Below are positions 19,354 through 28,082 of a stretch of DNA of 64,000 bases, in pieces. The notes beneath the pieces are model-generated. The model was not told the origin of the DNA. It did no database searches and worked only from the letters and a program-made list of their open reading frames with translations. Each line of letters begins with the position of its first letter. Position 1 is the first letter of the stretch. The DNA is taken from positions 558,001-622,000 of the forward strand of contig JAHCAY010000001.1 of assembly GCA_019634575.1 (NCBI GenBank), read 5' to 3'. The stretch is from Candidatus Didemnitutus sp. Lineage in GTDB: Bacteria > Verrucomicrobiota > Verrucomicrobiia > Opitutales > Opitutaceae. The translations under genes were made by a program, and so were the position numbers.

Positions 19354-20403
19354 ATGCGCACGCTGCTTCGCCTGTCTGTCATTGTCTTTGCCCTCGTTGC
19401 CGCCACTAGTGTTTTCTACGCCTTTCAGCAGCAGAAAGCGCTGAAACTAGCCCGCAACGCCGCCGAGTCGCTCGAGAAGGAACGCAACGATCTCCGCAAG
19501 AAACTCTGGGACGCCGACAAACGCCGCGGCGAACTCGAAGCGCAGCTCCGCAATCGTCGCGGCGGCCCGGGATCTGACGGCGAGCCTGGCCCCGGCGATG
19601 GCTCGGTCGAAAATGCCGCGGTCGACGCCACGATCCGTTTCGCGCGCGAAGCCGAAGGCGGCCCGTTCGGCCGGTTCATGGCCATGATGGACAATCCCGA
19701 AATCCAGCGCCTGATGGCCCAACAGCAACGCGGCGCGCTCGACTCCCGCTACGCCACGCTGTTCAAAAACCTCAACCTCACGCCCGCGCAGCTCGAGCAG
19801 TTCAAAAACCTCCTCGTCGAGAAACGCACGTCCGTCGCCGACGTGATGGCCGCCGCCCGCTCGCAAGGCCTGACCGGCCGCGACAACCGCGACGAACTCC
19901 GCGCGCTCGTGCAGAACGCGCAGAACGAAGTCGACAACAACATCCGCGCCACGATCGGCGACGCCGCGTTCGCGCAGTATCAGAACTTCGAGCAGACCCA
20001 GCCGCAGCGCACCGTCGTTTCCCAGCTCCAGCAGCGCCTGAGCTACACCGACGCGCCGCTCACCGACGCGCAATCGGAACAGCTCGTGCAGCTCCTCGCC
20101 ACCACGACCGAACAAAAAAATCCGAGCGCCGGCGGCGTTCGCACTCCCGCAGGCCGCCTCGGCTTCGGCGGCAACGGCGGTGCGCAAATCACCGACAACG
20201 CCCTCCAACAGTCCGCCACGGTCCTGTCCGCCAGCCAGCAACAGGCGCTGCAACAGCTCCAAGCCGAGCAACAGGCGCAGGCGCAGCTCGCCAAGCTCAT
20301 GCGCGAGCAGTTCCAGCGGCGCGGCGGCCCCGGCACGAGCACCGGCACAGGCGCACCCTCCACAACCACGCCCGCGCAGATTCCCACGCCGCCGCGGGGC
20401 TGA
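19354..20403 (+). CDS. Membrane-anchored, Gln-rich helical protein
   Basis: No established function. 349 residues: an N-terminal membrane segment (about 5-22) and a charged coiled coil (about 24-66, ESLEKERNDLRKKLWDADKR). A Gly/Pro linker (68-85) is followed by a helical domain with L-T-P-A-Q-L-E-Q-F (about 141-149) and repeated Gln-rich helices up to about 325, then a Thr/Pro tail. The L-T-x-x-Q-x-x-x-F/L spacing with periplasmic location recalls Spy/CpxP-like proteins, but the canonical LTxxQ pair is not clear. It is preceded by tandem hairpin repeats and followed by the aldolase gene after 63 bases. Confidence 0.65.
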   Translation: MRTLLRLSVIVFALVAATSVFYAFQQQKALKLARNAAESLEKERNDLRKKLWDADKRRGELEAQLRNRRGGPGSDGEPGPGDGSVENAAVDATIRFAREAEGGPFGRFMAMMDNPEIQRLMAQQQRGALDSRYATLFKNLNLTPAQLEQFKNLLVEKRTSVADVMAAARSQGLTGRDNRDELRALVQNAQNEVDNNIRATIGDAAFAQYQNFEQTQPQRTVVSQLQQRLSYTDAPLTDAQSEQLVQLLATTTEQKNPSAGGVRTPAGRLGFGGNGGAQITDNALQQSATVLSASQQQALQQLQAEQQAQAQLAKLMREQFQRRGGPGTSTGTGAPSTTTPAQIPTPPRG

Positions 20404-20417
20404 CACAAACTTACAGC

Positions 20418-20446
20418 TTGTCGCTGTTTCGCGCGGAGAGTTAAAT
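20418..20446 (+). promoter_or_regulatory. Candidate sigma-70-type promoter of the aldolase gene
   Basis: TTGTCG (20418-20423) and TTAAAT (20441-20446) are spaced by 17 bases and lie 20 bases before the class II aldolase ATG, in an otherwise short gap. Matches to the consensus are partial (3-4 of 6 each), so this is a prediction only. Confidence 0.4.
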
Positions 20447-20466
20447 CTTGGGCTCTCTCCCCCGTT

Positions 20467-21417
20467 ATGATCGTCACAACCGCCCAGCTCTTCAAACACG
20501 CCTACGGCAAATACGCCATCGGCGCCTACAACATCAACAACGCGGAGCAGGCCATGGGCCTGTTCAAGGGCTGCATCAGCTCGAAGGCCCCCTTCATCAT
20601 CCAAATCTCGAAGGGCGCCCGCAAATACACCGACAAGAAGATGCTCGAGGCGATCATCCGCTCGGCGGACGAGATCTTCCCCGAGGCGATCTTCGCGGTG
20701 CACCTGGACCACGGTGACGAGGAGACCTGCTACGATTGCATCAACTCGGGCTTCTACAGCTCCGTGATGATCGACGCCTCGCACGATCCGTTCGAGAAGA
20801 ACGTCGCGATCACCAAGCGCGTCGTCGACGCGGCCCACGCCAAGGGCATCTCCGTCGAAGCCGAACTCGGCATGCTCGGCGGCGTCGAGGAAGACATCAA
20901 GGTCGAGGACGGCCACGCCACTCTCACCAACCCGGCCGAGGCCGAGGACTTCGTCAAGAAGACCGGTTGCGACTCCCTCGCCTGCGCCATCGGCACCTCG
21001 CACGGCGCCTTCAAGTTCAAGGGCAAGCAATCCCTCCACTTCGACGTGCTCGAGAAGATCAAGGCCCGCATGCCCGGCTTCCCGCTCGTCATGCACGGTA
21101 GCTCCAGCGTGCCGAAGGACGAAGTCGACCGCATCAACGCCGCCGGCGGCACCATCAAGGACTCGATGGGCGTCGACGTGAACGAGTATCTCCCCGCCGC
21201 CAAGCTCGGCGTCACCAAGATCAACATCGACACCGACGGCCGCCTCGTCTGGACGCGCGTGCACCGCGAGTTCTTCCGCGACAAGCCCGCCGAGTTCGAC
21301 TTCCGCCCGCCGGGCAAGATCTTCATCGAGGAATACGCGAAGTTCATCGCCTCGCGCAACGTGCTGCTCGGCTCCGCCGGCCAGCTCGACGCCCTCCGCC
21401 AGAGCCTCGGCAAGTAA
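20467..21417 (+). CDS. fba: Class II fructose-bisphosphate aldolase
   Basis: Zinc-dependent cleavage/condensation of fructose 1,6-bisphosphate. Motifs are HLDHGD (79-84, zinc ligand and catalytic Asp), GTSHGAFK (176-183), MHGSSSVP (209-216) and INIDTDGR (252-259). At 316 residues it fits the class IIB length. No strong Shine-Dalgarno is seen, but the ATG at 20,467 begins the conserved MIVTTAQLFKHAYGKYAIG. A strong terminator follows 33 bases after the stop, so this is a one-gene transcript. Together with pgi it serves central carbon flow, including from the sugars handled by the locus at 33-64 kb. Confidence 0.95.
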   Translation: MIVTTAQLFKHAYGKYAIGAYNINNAEQAMGLFKGCISSKAPFIIQISKGARKYTDKKMLEAIIRSADEIFPEAIFAVHLDHGDEETCYDCINSGFYSSVMIDASHDPFEKNVAITKRVVDAAHAKGISVEAELGMLGGVEEDIKVEDGHATLTNPAEAEDFVKKTGCDSLACAIGTSHGAFKFKGKQSLHFDVLEKIKARMPGFPLVMHGSSSVPKDEVDRINAAGGTIKDSMGVDVNEYLPAAKLGVTKINIDTDGRLVWTRVHREFFRDKPAEFDFRPPGKIFIEEYAKFIASRNVLLGSAGQLDALRQSLGK

Positions 21418-21449
21418 GCGCGCACATCGCGCTCGCCGCCTCCTTCCGA

Positions 21450-21478
21450 CGCCGCCTCGCCCGAGGCGGCGTTTTTTT
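21450..21478 (+). terminator. Rho-independent terminator after fba
   Basis: CGCCGCCTCG and CGAGGCGGCG form a 9-bp effective stem with a tight 4-base loop, followed by seven T residues (21472-21478). It is the clearest intrinsic terminator in the window on the plus strand. Confidence 0.92.
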
Positions 21479-21517
21479 GCTGCCCTTTCCGCGGGTGCGC
21501 AATTCGGACTTCCCCTC

Positions 21518-22777
21518 GTGTGCTACATTCGCTCTATCGCGTCTGTGCCAGTCGTTTTCCGTATCGCTCTACTGCATTTCATCTGCTGCGCGGCGATGGC
21601 GGCCGCTCCGGAGAAAATCGTCAACTTACCCGACTTCCCCGTTCGGGCGCCGACGGCACCGATCGTTAAAGTAGAGGTGCCGCTCCGCTTGCACGTGGCC
21701 CGCTACGGTGCCGCGCTCGTGGCAGACGGCAGATATATCTATGTCGTCGGCGGCGCCAACACGCACGGGCAGAGCATTGGCGAGATCGAGCGCCTCGACC
21801 TTGAACGCAACACCTCCGAGATCGTAGCCCGATTAGCCATCCCTCGACGCAATCACGCCGTCGCGATCTCGAATGGACAGCTCTACGTGGTCGGCGGCTA
21901 CCGCGGCAGTTCCATTCGTTCCTCCCGTGTGTTCGAGGATTCCATGGAGATTGTCGATCTCGCGAGTGGAACGAGCCGATTCGGTCCACCGCTTCCCACG
22001 GCGAAGGCCAATTTCGGATGCGTCGCGATCGGCAGTCGGCTTTACGTCTTCGGCGGTGCCAAGGTCCGCAACGGCCATATCGTGGACACCAACTCGGTTG
22101 AAGTCTTCGATCTGAATCAGAATCGCTGGAGCGTCGGCATGACAATGCCCACCGCACGCGAGTGTGCCGCCACCGTCGTCACCGGTTTCGCGATTGTGGC
22201 CGGCGGAACCCGTTCCCGGCGAGAGTTGCGAGACGTCGAGGTCTACATTCCCACCGAGAATATCTGGCGCATCCTGCCACCGCTGCACCGGGCGACCAGC
22301 ACGACCTCCGCAACACTCGCCGATCACTACCTCCTGTTGTTCGGCGAAACGGACTTGATCGCCTATGATCTGAAGACCAAACGCTCGGAACCTTACGCCC
22401 TCGACTATCAGGCCGCCCGTGGCTCGACGGCGATCGCTCACAACGGTCGCATCTACGTGGTGGGTGGACAAACCTCAGGGGAGCTGAATCTCGACGATTT
22501 CCAGGTCACATCTCCCACTGTTGATCTCGGACCAAATCCGAGCCCCGCGGAGGATTACGAACAGTTCATCGATGCTCGCCAACGACTCAACCTCGCTGCC
22601 ACGCGGGTTCAGCCTCCCCCTGGAACAGAACTCGCTGAACGCAATTTCAGCATCGGCGACACTGCCCTGGCCACCACCATCGGCAGCTTGGACTTTTCTG
22701 GCACCAAAGACTACGGCGCACTCGACGCCGTTCAGGTCTTCGCCATTCGCCGCGCGGCGAGCACGCCGCCGCGATGA
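21518..22777 (+). CDS. Exported Kelch-repeat protein
   Basis: Predicted beta-propeller. The N-terminus has a hydrophobic signal (about 10-29), then IVNLPDFPVR (34-43), resembling the post-signal boxes of two other exported proteins here. Kelch blades are visible as repeated R-Y-G/R-N-H ... Y-V-V-G-G units: RYIYVVGG, GQLYVVGG, SRLYVFGG, GFAIVAGG, HYLLLFGE and GRIYVVGG. That gives about six blades over residues 55-330. No catalytic residues are evident. The tail (340-419) is polar. The strong terminator before it and the unrelated kinase after it suggest an independent transcript. Binding or scaffold function in the envelope is likely, partner unknown. Confidence 0.8.
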   Translation: MCYIRSIASVPVVFRIALLHFICCAAMAAAPEKIVNLPDFPVRAPTAPIVKVEVPLRLHVARYGAALVADGRYIYVVGGANTHGQSIGEIERLDLERNTSEIVARLAIPRRNHAVAISNGQLYVVGGYRGSSIRSSRVFEDSMEIVDLASGTSRFGPPLPTAKANFGCVAIGSRLYVFGGAKVRNGHIVDTNSVEVFDLNQNRWSVGMTMPTARECAATVVTGFAIVAGGTRSRRELRDVEVYIPTENIWRILPPLHRATSTTSATLADHYLLLFGETDLIAYDLKTKRSEPYALDYQAARGSTAIAHNGRIYVVGGQTSGELNLDDFQVTSPTVDLGPNPSPAEDYEQFIDARQRLNLAATRVQPPPGTELAERNFSIGDTALATTIGSLDFSGTKDYGALDAVQVFAIRRAASTPPR

Positions 22778-22870
22778 TCGCCGGTCCGCTTTCGCCGAAG
22801 CGAGACCTTCTCGTCGGCAAGTAAGCGCTCGTCATCCCTGCGGCCGGCCGTGAGCCTAAATCGAGTCCGC

Positions 22871-23413
22871 ATGAACCTCGTCTTCCTCCACGGCGCGCCC
22901 GCCACCGGCAAATACACCGTCGGCCGCGAGCTCGCTGCGCTCACGGGCTACGAGCTGTTTCACAACCACATCGTGGTCGACGCGGTGCTGCGCCGCCACG
23001 CCTTCGGGACGCCGGAATTCATCGCCGAGCGCGATGCCGGCTGGCGCGGGCACCTCGAGCTCGCGGTCGATCGCCGACCGCCCGGACTGATTTCCACCTT
23101 CAATCCCGAGAACACCGTCCCCGCGGCGTTCATCGACTGGCTCTTTCACGAGCTCGGCACGCGCGAGGGCGTCGTGCTGCACTCCGTCAAACTCCACGCC
23201 AGCGAGGCGCAGATCGCCGACCGGCTCGGTTCGGCGCAACGGCGGCAATTTCACAAGCTCACCGATGTCCGGCTCTACGCACAACTGCGCGCCGACGGCG
23301 CCTTCGATCAGCCGAAAATCCCGCGCACCGATCTGCGCATCGACACCGGGCGGATGACCGCCCCCGACGCCGCGCGACGGATCGTGGAACATTTCCATCT
23401 CCTCACGGCGTGA
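22871..23413 (+). CDS. P-loop NTPase, small-molecule kinase-like
   Basis: 180 residues with a Walker A motif right at the start, FLHGAPATGKYTVGREL (5-21), then HNHIVVDAVLRRH and a mid-protein ISTFNPENTVPAAF. Size and layout resemble shikimate/gluconate-kinase-like P-loop proteins of the AAA_33 or AAA_18 groups, often annotated as uncharacterised nucleoside kinase. ATG 22,871 is chosen because it abuts the beta strand of the P-loop; GTG 22,850 is possible. The stop overlaps the next gene's ATG (TGATG), coupling it to an M29 peptidase. Substrate unknown. Confidence 0.75.
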   Translation: MNLVFLHGAPATGKYTVGRELAALTGYELFHNHIVVDAVLRRHAFGTPEFIAERDAGWRGHLELAVDRRPPGLISTFNPENTVPAAFIDWLFHELGTREGVVLHSVKLHASEAQIADRLGSAQRRQFHKLTDVRLYAQLRADGAFDQPKIPRTDLRIDTGRMTAPDAARRIVEHFHLLTA

Positions 23414-24597
23414 TGAACGATTTCGCCGTCCGCTTGAACGACTACGCCGACGCCATCGTGCGCGTCGGCGTCAATCTCCAACCCGGCCAGAAGCTGCTCG
23501 TCACCGATCCTTACGACCAACAGGGCGTCGCCCGCAGCGCCGAAGTGCTGGTCGAAGCCGTTCAGCGCGCCGCAACCGGAACAGGCGGCGGCGTGGAAGT
23601 GCTCTGGAGCCCCAGCACGCAAATCCGCGCGATGGCCGAGGCCGACCAGCGCGGCACCTTCGACCGGCTCGTGGAACAGAACACGTCACGGCTCGCGCAT
23701 CATCTCCGCCGCGGCGGCGCCTTCCTCTTTCTCACCGGCAGCCAGCCGCGACTGATGGAGGGCGTGCCGGCGGCCAACCTCGCCGCCCAGCACGAGATCA
23801 CTTGGCGCCACTTCGGGCCGATCGTGCAACAGCTCGTCCGCGGCGCCGCGCAGTGGTGCATCGCTCCCGCCCCTTCGCCGAGCTGGGCTGCGCTGACCTT
23901 CGCCGACCTGCCGAGCGAACAACGCCTCGCTGCACTGTGGCGCTGCGTCTTCGACAGCGCGCGCGCGACCGGTGACGGTCGCGCCACCGACTATTGGAAC
24001 GAGCACCTCGACCGCCTGGTCGCGACGGCCGACAAACTGAACGCCGCGCGCCGCACCGTCGTGCACTTCACTGGCGCAGGCACCGATCTCATCCTCAAGC
24101 TCCCGCCCCAACACCACTGGTGCACGGCCGCGCAGCACACAAAACGCGGCGTGCGCCACGTCATTAACCTGCCGACCGAGGAGATTTTCACTGCCCCCGA
24201 TTGTCGCAGTGCGAATGGCCGCATCCGCGTCGCTCGCCCGGTTTGTCACGCCGGCACCACGATCGAAGGCATCGAACTCGAGTTCCGCGCCGGACGCGTT
24301 GTCGCGTCCGCTGCTCGCACGAACGCCGATCTGCTCCGCGAGCTCCTCGCCACCGACGAGGGCGCCGTGCGGCTCGGCGAGGTGGCATTGCTCGCTGCTG
24401 AACTCGGCGCGCCGCCCCCGTCCTGGCCCGCCACGCGCGCGGTGTTTCACCATCCCCTGCTCGACGAAAACGCGGCCAACCACATCGCGCTCGGCGAGGC
24501 GTATCCGTTCTGTCACCGCGGTTGGTGGAAGCGCGCCGTGAATCGCAGCCTTGTGCACGTCGACCTGCCGCTCGACGCCCGCGCGGAGCTCAGTTAA
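23413..24597 (+). CDS. M29-family aminopeptidase (second copy)
   Basis: 394-residue member of the thermophilic metallopeptidase family, closer to the classical AmpS/AmpT layout than the gene at 8,498. It begins FAVRLNDYADAIVRVGVNLQPGQKLLV. The metal-site region shows NLPTEEIFTAPD, GAVRLGEVAL, FHHPLLDENAANHIALGEAY and NRSLVHVDL, matching the family's Glu, Glu, His, Tyr, His and Asp ligands. It is translationally coupled to the P-loop protein upstream and followed after 37 bases by the ECF sigma factor gene. It acts in the cytoplasm on short peptides. Two divergent M29 enzymes in one window is unusual but each is well formed. Confidence 0.9.
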   Translation: MNDFAVRLNDYADAIVRVGVNLQPGQKLLVTDPYDQQGVARSAEVLVEAVQRAATGTGGGVEVLWSPSTQIRAMAEADQRGTFDRLVEQNTSRLAHHLRRGGAFLFLTGSQPRLMEGVPAANLAAQHEITWRHFGPIVQQLVRGAAQWCIAPAPSPSWAALTFADLPSEQRLAALWRCVFDSARATGDGRATDYWNEHLDRLVATADKLNAARRTVVHFTGAGTDLILKLPPQHHWCTAAQHTKRGVRHVINLPTEEIFTAPDCRSANGRIRVARPVCHAGTTIEGIELEFRAGRVVASAARTNADLLRELLATDEGAVRLGEVALLAAELGAPPPSWPATRAVFHHPLLDENAANHIALGEAYPFCHRGWWKRAVNRSLVHVDLPLDARAELS

Positions 24598-24634
24598 GGA
24601 ACCGCGCGCCGCCCTTCCCTGTCCATCGCGTCCC

Positions 24635-25231
24635 GTGCCGGACTCCCCCCCCAGCCCCGCCAACGATCCCGACTTGCTCCTGCGCGCCAGCGCCGGCGAC
24701 CAAGCGGCGTTCGGCCAGCTCATGCGCGCGCACTACGAGCCGGTTTTCCGGACGGTATTCGGCATTTTGCGGAATGAACACGACGCGCGCGACGTCACAC
24801 AGGAGGTGTGGGTCAAGGTCTGGCAGGAATTGCCGCGCTTCCGCGGCGACGCGAAGTTCACGACCTGGGTCCACCCCATCGCCGTGCGCAAATCCCTCGA
24901 TCATCTCCGCAAGCGCCGCCGCTGGTTCGACCGGTTCCTGCCGTTCGCCAGCGCGGGCGAAGACGCACCGCCCGAGGCCGTGATGGTCGCGGAGCCATCG
25001 ACCGAGACCACCGCCCGCGACGAGGCCGAGGGTGGCGAGCGCCGCGAGCAACTCCAGCGCGCCCTCGACGCACTGCCGCCCAAACACCGCGCCGTCCTCA
25101 CGCTCCGCGAAGTGCAAGGCCTCAGCTACGAGGAAATCGCGCAGGCAATGGAGCTGCCCATCGGCACCGTCATGTCGCGCCTCTATCACGCACGGAAAAT
25201 GCTCGCCCAGAAACTGAAACCTTCCCGATGA
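24635..25231 (+). CDS. ECF-type RNA polymerase sigma factor
   Basis: 198 residues. Region 2 (about 12-95) contains DPDLLLRASAGDQAAFGQL, DVTQEVWVKVWQ and RFRGDAKFTTWVHPIAVRKS. Region 4 (about 138-195) has LPPKHRAVLTLREVQGLSYE and GTVMSRLYHARKML. There is no extra domain. The GTG at 24,635 is chosen because an in-frame ATG at 24,551 would overlap the M29 gene by 47 bases and add non-conserved residues. Downstream, in the same orientation, come two small exported proteins and a zinc-finger anti-sigma factor, so this is probably a self-contained envelope-stress regulon. Confidence 0.92.
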   Translation: MPDSPPSPANDPDLLLRASAGDQAAFGQLMRAHYEPVFRTVFGILRNEHDARDVTQEVWVKVWQELPRFRGDAKFTTWVHPIAVRKSLDHLRKRRRWFDRFLPFASAGEDAPPEAVMVAEPSTETTARDEAEGGERREQLQRALDALPPKHRAVLTLREVQGLSYEEIAQAMELPIGTVMSRLYHARKMLAQKLKPSR

Positions 25232-25689
25232 AAACCAACCGTCTCACATTCATCCTGCTGCTCCTGTTCGGTCTGGCGCTGACCCCGGCGGTGCGCTCCC
25301 AAGCCGCGGAGCGCGTGCGGTTGCACGCGTTCCTCATCACAGCCTCGCAGGAACGCGACGGGAAGAGCGACCCTCGCCTTGCGAACTACGAGCCCACGCT
25401 GCGCCGCCTGATGCGTTTCGAATCCTTCGAATACCAAGGCAGTGACCGCGGCGAAATCGGCCCGAAGGAGACGGTGACGCTGCTGGTCGGCCAAGGCCAC
25501 GAACTCACCCTCGAAGCGGGCGAGAATCCCCACCAGCTGCGTGTGCGCTGGTCGGCGAACATCGGCGAAAAGACCCTCATCAACACCGGCATCACTTTCC
25601 GGCGCCCCGGCGTGCCCGCCGTGCTCGGCGGTCCACCCACAGGTCGCGTCCCCGGAGAGGTTTATGCGGTTTTCATTGTGGCGGAGTAA
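25228..25689 (+). CDS. Small exported beta-rich protein in the sigma-factor operon
   Basis: 153 residues with a clear signal peptide (1-26, cleavage near RSQA-A). Start and upstream stop overlap as ATGA, so it is made with the sigma factor. The mature part is one beta-rich domain: RVRLHAFLITASQERDGKS, then DPRLANYEPTLRRLMRFESF, VTLLVGQGHELTLEAG and LINTGITFRRPG. I recognise the overall pattern (short secreted protein next to an ECF sigma gene) from Verrucomicrobia and Planctomycetes, but know no function for it. It may be an envelope sensor or simply a regulon target. Confidence 0.75.
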   Translation: MKTNRLTFILLLLFGLALTPAVRSQAAERVRLHAFLITASQERDGKSDPRLANYEPTLRRLMRFESFEYQGSDRGEIGPKETVTLLVGQGHELTLEAGENPHQLRVRWSANIGEKTLINTGITFRRPGVPAVLGGPPTGRVPGEVYAVFIVAE

Positions 25690-25760
25690 GGACGCCGCGG
25701 AAATTTGAATAAGCCCGCTAAGGCACGCGTCACATGAGCAACCCAACACGGGAACAACCC

Positions 25761-26141
25761 ATGAAGACCAAACTCACTGCTCTTGCTCTCGCGCTCGTGA
25801 CCTTTTCCGCCTTCGCCGCTCCGCAGACCGCCAAAGCCAACGACACCGGCGCAGTCCTCGGCGGATTCATCGGCGGCGTGATCGTCGGCAGCGTCCTCGC
25901 CGACAACCACCGCGGCCCCGACACCGTCGTCGTTCAAGCCGGCTATCGCGACGGTCACCGTTACGACGCGCCGCGCGGTTACTGGCGCGACGTTCACACC
26001 CGCGTCTGGGTGGCGGGCTTCTGGACGATGGAGCGCGACCATTGGGGCCGCCCCTATCGCCGCTACGTCGAGGGCCATTACGAAATCCGCACCGAGCGCG
26101 TGTGGGTCGCCTACAACGATCGCGGCTACCGCCGCTGGTAA
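25761..26141 (+). CDS. Small exported glycine-zipper protein
   Basis: 126 residues beginning at ATG 25,761; an ATG at 25,734 would add nine residues before the signal peptide and is less likely. After the signal (1-26, ANA-type cleavage) comes a glycine-zipper helix GAVLGGFIGGVIVGSVL (30-46). A Tyr/Arg/Trp-rich tail follows with RGYWRDVHTRVWVAGFW and a repeat-like VWVAYNDRGYRRW. Such proteins are usually outer-membrane or periplasmic stress proteins. Its place between the sigma and anti-sigma genes suggests a product controlled by this sigma factor. Confidence 0.75.
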   Translation: MKTKLTALALALVTFSAFAAPQTAKANDTGAVLGGFIGGVIVGSVLADNHRGPDTVVVQAGYRDGHRYDAPRGYWRDVHTRVWVAGFWTMERDHWGRPYRRYVEGHYEIRTERVWVAYNDRGYRRW

Positions 26142-26152
26142 TTTTTGAAGCA

Positions 26153-26662
26153 ATGAACTGTCGCAGCGCCCAATCCCTGCTGCTCACCGAAAACGACGGC
26201 GTGCTTACTCCGGCTCAGCACGCCGAGCTGGCTTCGCACCTCGCGTCGTGCGCGGCGTGCCGCGCCTACCGCGCCGAGCTCGCAGCCGCCTTGGAGACGC
26301 TGCGGGCCGATGTGCAGGCCGCGCCCTTGCCGGACATCGACGCCGAATGGCGTGCGGTGCAGGCCAAGATCGATGCCACGCGCAGCGCCTCCGCACCGCG
26401 CCGTGAAAAACGACGGCTCGCACCGGTCGTTTGGATTTCCGCTCCCCTCGCCGCGGCCGCCGCCGTGGCGCTGACGCTCTTCGTCGGTCGCCCGGTGCCG
26501 AGCGACGAACTCGCGAACGCCAGCGGCGCGGAATTCGCCGCGCGCGTCGACTACGTCGATGTCGCCGATCCAAGCGCGACTCCGATTGTCTATTCGGACA
26601 AAGAGAGCGGCTGGCTCGTCGTCTGGGCCGAGAGCGCCGATACGGGCCACACCTCGGGTTGA
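26153..26662 (+). CDS. Zinc-finger anti-sigma factor, single membrane pass
   Basis: 169 residues. The N-terminal anti-sigma zinc-binding domain has C3 and then HLASCAAC (H29, C33, C36), the H-x3-C-x2-C signature of ZAS-type anti-sigma factors. A single membrane segment follows at about 87-107 (WISAPLAAAAAVALTLFVG), with a short periplasmic part of about 60 residues. It starts 11 bases after the glycine-zipper gene, so it belongs to the sigma-factor operon. It should hold the sigma factor at the membrane until an envelope signal releases it. The periplasmic tail has no recognisable sensor domain. Confidence 0.88.
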   Translation: MNCRSAQSLLLTENDGVLTPAQHAELASHLASCAACRAYRAELAAALETLRADVQAAPLPDIDAEWRAVQAKIDATRSASAPRREKRRLAPVVWISAPLAAAAAVALTLFVGRPVPSDELANASGAEFAARVDYVDVADPSATPIVYSDKESGWLVVWAESADTGHTSG

Positions 26663-26668
26663 GTTGCC

Positions 26669-27118
26669 CTAGAGCTTCTTCCGGAAACTCAGTTGGGTCT
26701 TCGTGACGGCGTATCCCAGTCGCTCGTAGAAACGGCGCGCGTCGAGCCGCACTTGATTGGAACGCACGCCCATGAGCGCCAGGCCTCGCCCGCGCGCCCA
26801 TTGCTCGGCCGCACCGACCAAGACCGTGCCGACGCCACGCCCCCTTTCCGCCGCCGTGACCACCAATCCGACGATCTCGCCGCGCGGTTCCGATTCCAGC
26901 AGGTTGGTCGCCTGGACTTGCAACCAGCCGACCACACCGCCGGTTCGCGCCGCGACGAAAACCGCCTGCGCATCGTCACTGAGAATACGCGCGAGCCGCT
27001 CGCCCACTTCCTCGGTCGTGCCGGTATAGCCAAGCTCGCGAACGAGCCCGCACAACGCCGGCACGTCGGCTACGACAGCCGATCGAACGATGATCGGCGT
27101 GTCGCCTACGGCAGCCAC
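26669..27118 (-). CDS. GNAT-family N-acetyltransferase
   Basis: 149 residues. The acetyl-CoA-binding motif A is present as [20 protein letters not shown] (R-G-x-G-V/I-G), followed by [19 protein letters not shown], typical of this superfamily. Its first 13 bases overlap the last codons of menB on the same strand, so it is translated from the menB transcript. The substrate is unknown; amines, aminoglycosides or protein N-termini are all possible. There is a 6-bp gap to the convergent anti-sigma gene. Confidence 0.88.
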   Translation of the reverse strand: MAAVGDTPIIVRSAVVADVPALCGLVRELGYTGTTEEVGERLARILSDDAQAVFVAARTGGVVGWLQVQATNLLESEPRGEIVGLVVTAAERGRGVGTVLVGAAEQWARGRGLALMGVRSNQVRLDARRFYERLGYAVTKTQLSFRKKL

Positions 27119-27939
27119 GGGAACTGCTCGGCCTTCGGCTTCCGCTTCTCCTTTTGCGCGGTCATGAATTCCTTCGCCTCTTCAGTCATGTAGTAGAGCA
27201 TCGTCGCGTTGCCTGCGAGTTCCTGCACGCCGCTCTGGCCATCGAGTTCGGCGTTGAAAGCCGACTTCAGGCAACGGATCGCGAGCGGGCTGCGTTGGAG
27301 GATATCCCGGGCCCACGCAACGCCCTCCGCCTCGAGCTCGGCGACCGGCACGACCTTGTTGACGAGTCCCATCGCGAGCGCCTCCTGGGCGTTGTATTGG
27401 CGACAGAGGAACCAGATTTCGCGGGCCTTCTTCTGTCCGACCATGCGCGCGAGGTAACTGGAGCCGAAGCCGCCGTCGAAGCTGCCCATCTTGGGGCCGA
27501 CCTGGCCGAAGATGCCGTTGTCCGCGGCGATGGTGAGATCGCACATCACGTGAAGCACGTGGCCGCCGCCGATGGCGTAACCCGCCACGAGCGCGATGAC
27601 GACCTTGGGCATCGAACGGATGAGTTTCTGCACCTCGAGAATGTTCAGGCGCGGCACGCCTTTCGCGTCGATGTAGCCACCGTGGCCGCGCACCGACTGG
27701 TCGCCGCCGGCGCAGAAGGCGTATTTGCCGTCTTTGGCCGGGCCGGCGCCGGTGAGGAGCACGACGCCGATCTTCTGGTCCTCGCGTGCGTCGAGCAGCG
27801 CTTCATGCAGCTCGAACACCGTCTGCGGACGGAACGCATTGCGCTTCTCGGGCCGGTTGATCGTGATTTTGGCGATGCCGTCGGCCTTCTGGTAGATGAT
27901 GTCCTCGTAGTTTTTGGCGGTTTTCCAGGCGGGAATCAT
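27106..27939 (-). CDS. menB: 1,4-dihydroxy-2-naphthoyl-CoA synthase
   Basis: Crotonase-fold enzyme that closes the naphthoate ring in menaquinone synthesis, implying menaquinone-based respiration. The sequence is unmistakable: [20 protein letters not shown] (11-30), [11 protein letters not shown] (75-85), [20 protein letters not shown] (122-141), and [20 protein letters not shown], the MenB-specific oxyanion and catalytic region. It is 277 residues, the usual length. ATG 27,939 has a GGAG five bases upstream on the minus strand, which decides this start over the longer frame. Other men genes are not in the window. It is followed by an overlapping acetyltransferase and is divergent from kup. 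Confidence 0.96.
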   Translation of the reverse strand: MIPAWKTAKNYEDIIYQKADGIAKITINRPEKRNAFRPQTVFELHEALLDAREDQKIGVVLLTGAGPAKDGKYAFCAGGDQSVRGHGGYIDAKGVPRLNILEVQKLIRSMPKVVIALVAGYAIGGGHVLHVMCDLTIAADNGIFGQVGPKMGSFDGGFGSSYLARMVGQKKAREIWFLCRQYNAQEALAMGLVNKVVPVAELEAEGVAWARDILQRSPLAIRCLKSAFNAELDGQSGVQELAGNATMLYYMTEEAKEFMTAQKEKRKPKAEQFPWLP

Positions 27940-28082
27940 GTCTCCACCGTCCGCGAAAACAGCTGAGCGGCAAACGTTTTCGCGGGTGCGTCTATTTTTT
28001 ACCAACGCGCGTCAAGCGGTAACTCCTCGGCGCAGAAAACGGCTGGCGGGGCGCGGGGTGTTGCCCAACAGTCGCCCGTTCA

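Noticed and set aside
25228..25689. The 153-residue exported protein also shows L-x-x-F-x-I-T (RLHAFLIT) near its signal peptide, resembling the shared export box.
   Set aside because: Here the segment looks like the first beta strand of the domain itself, continues into a conserved core, and lacks the Pro/Ala position; I do not count it as a copy.
28006..28082. Possible potassium-related riboswitch before kup.
   Set aside because: The leader is only 77 bases when counted from the longer menB-side frame and shows no recognisable conserved riboswitch core.
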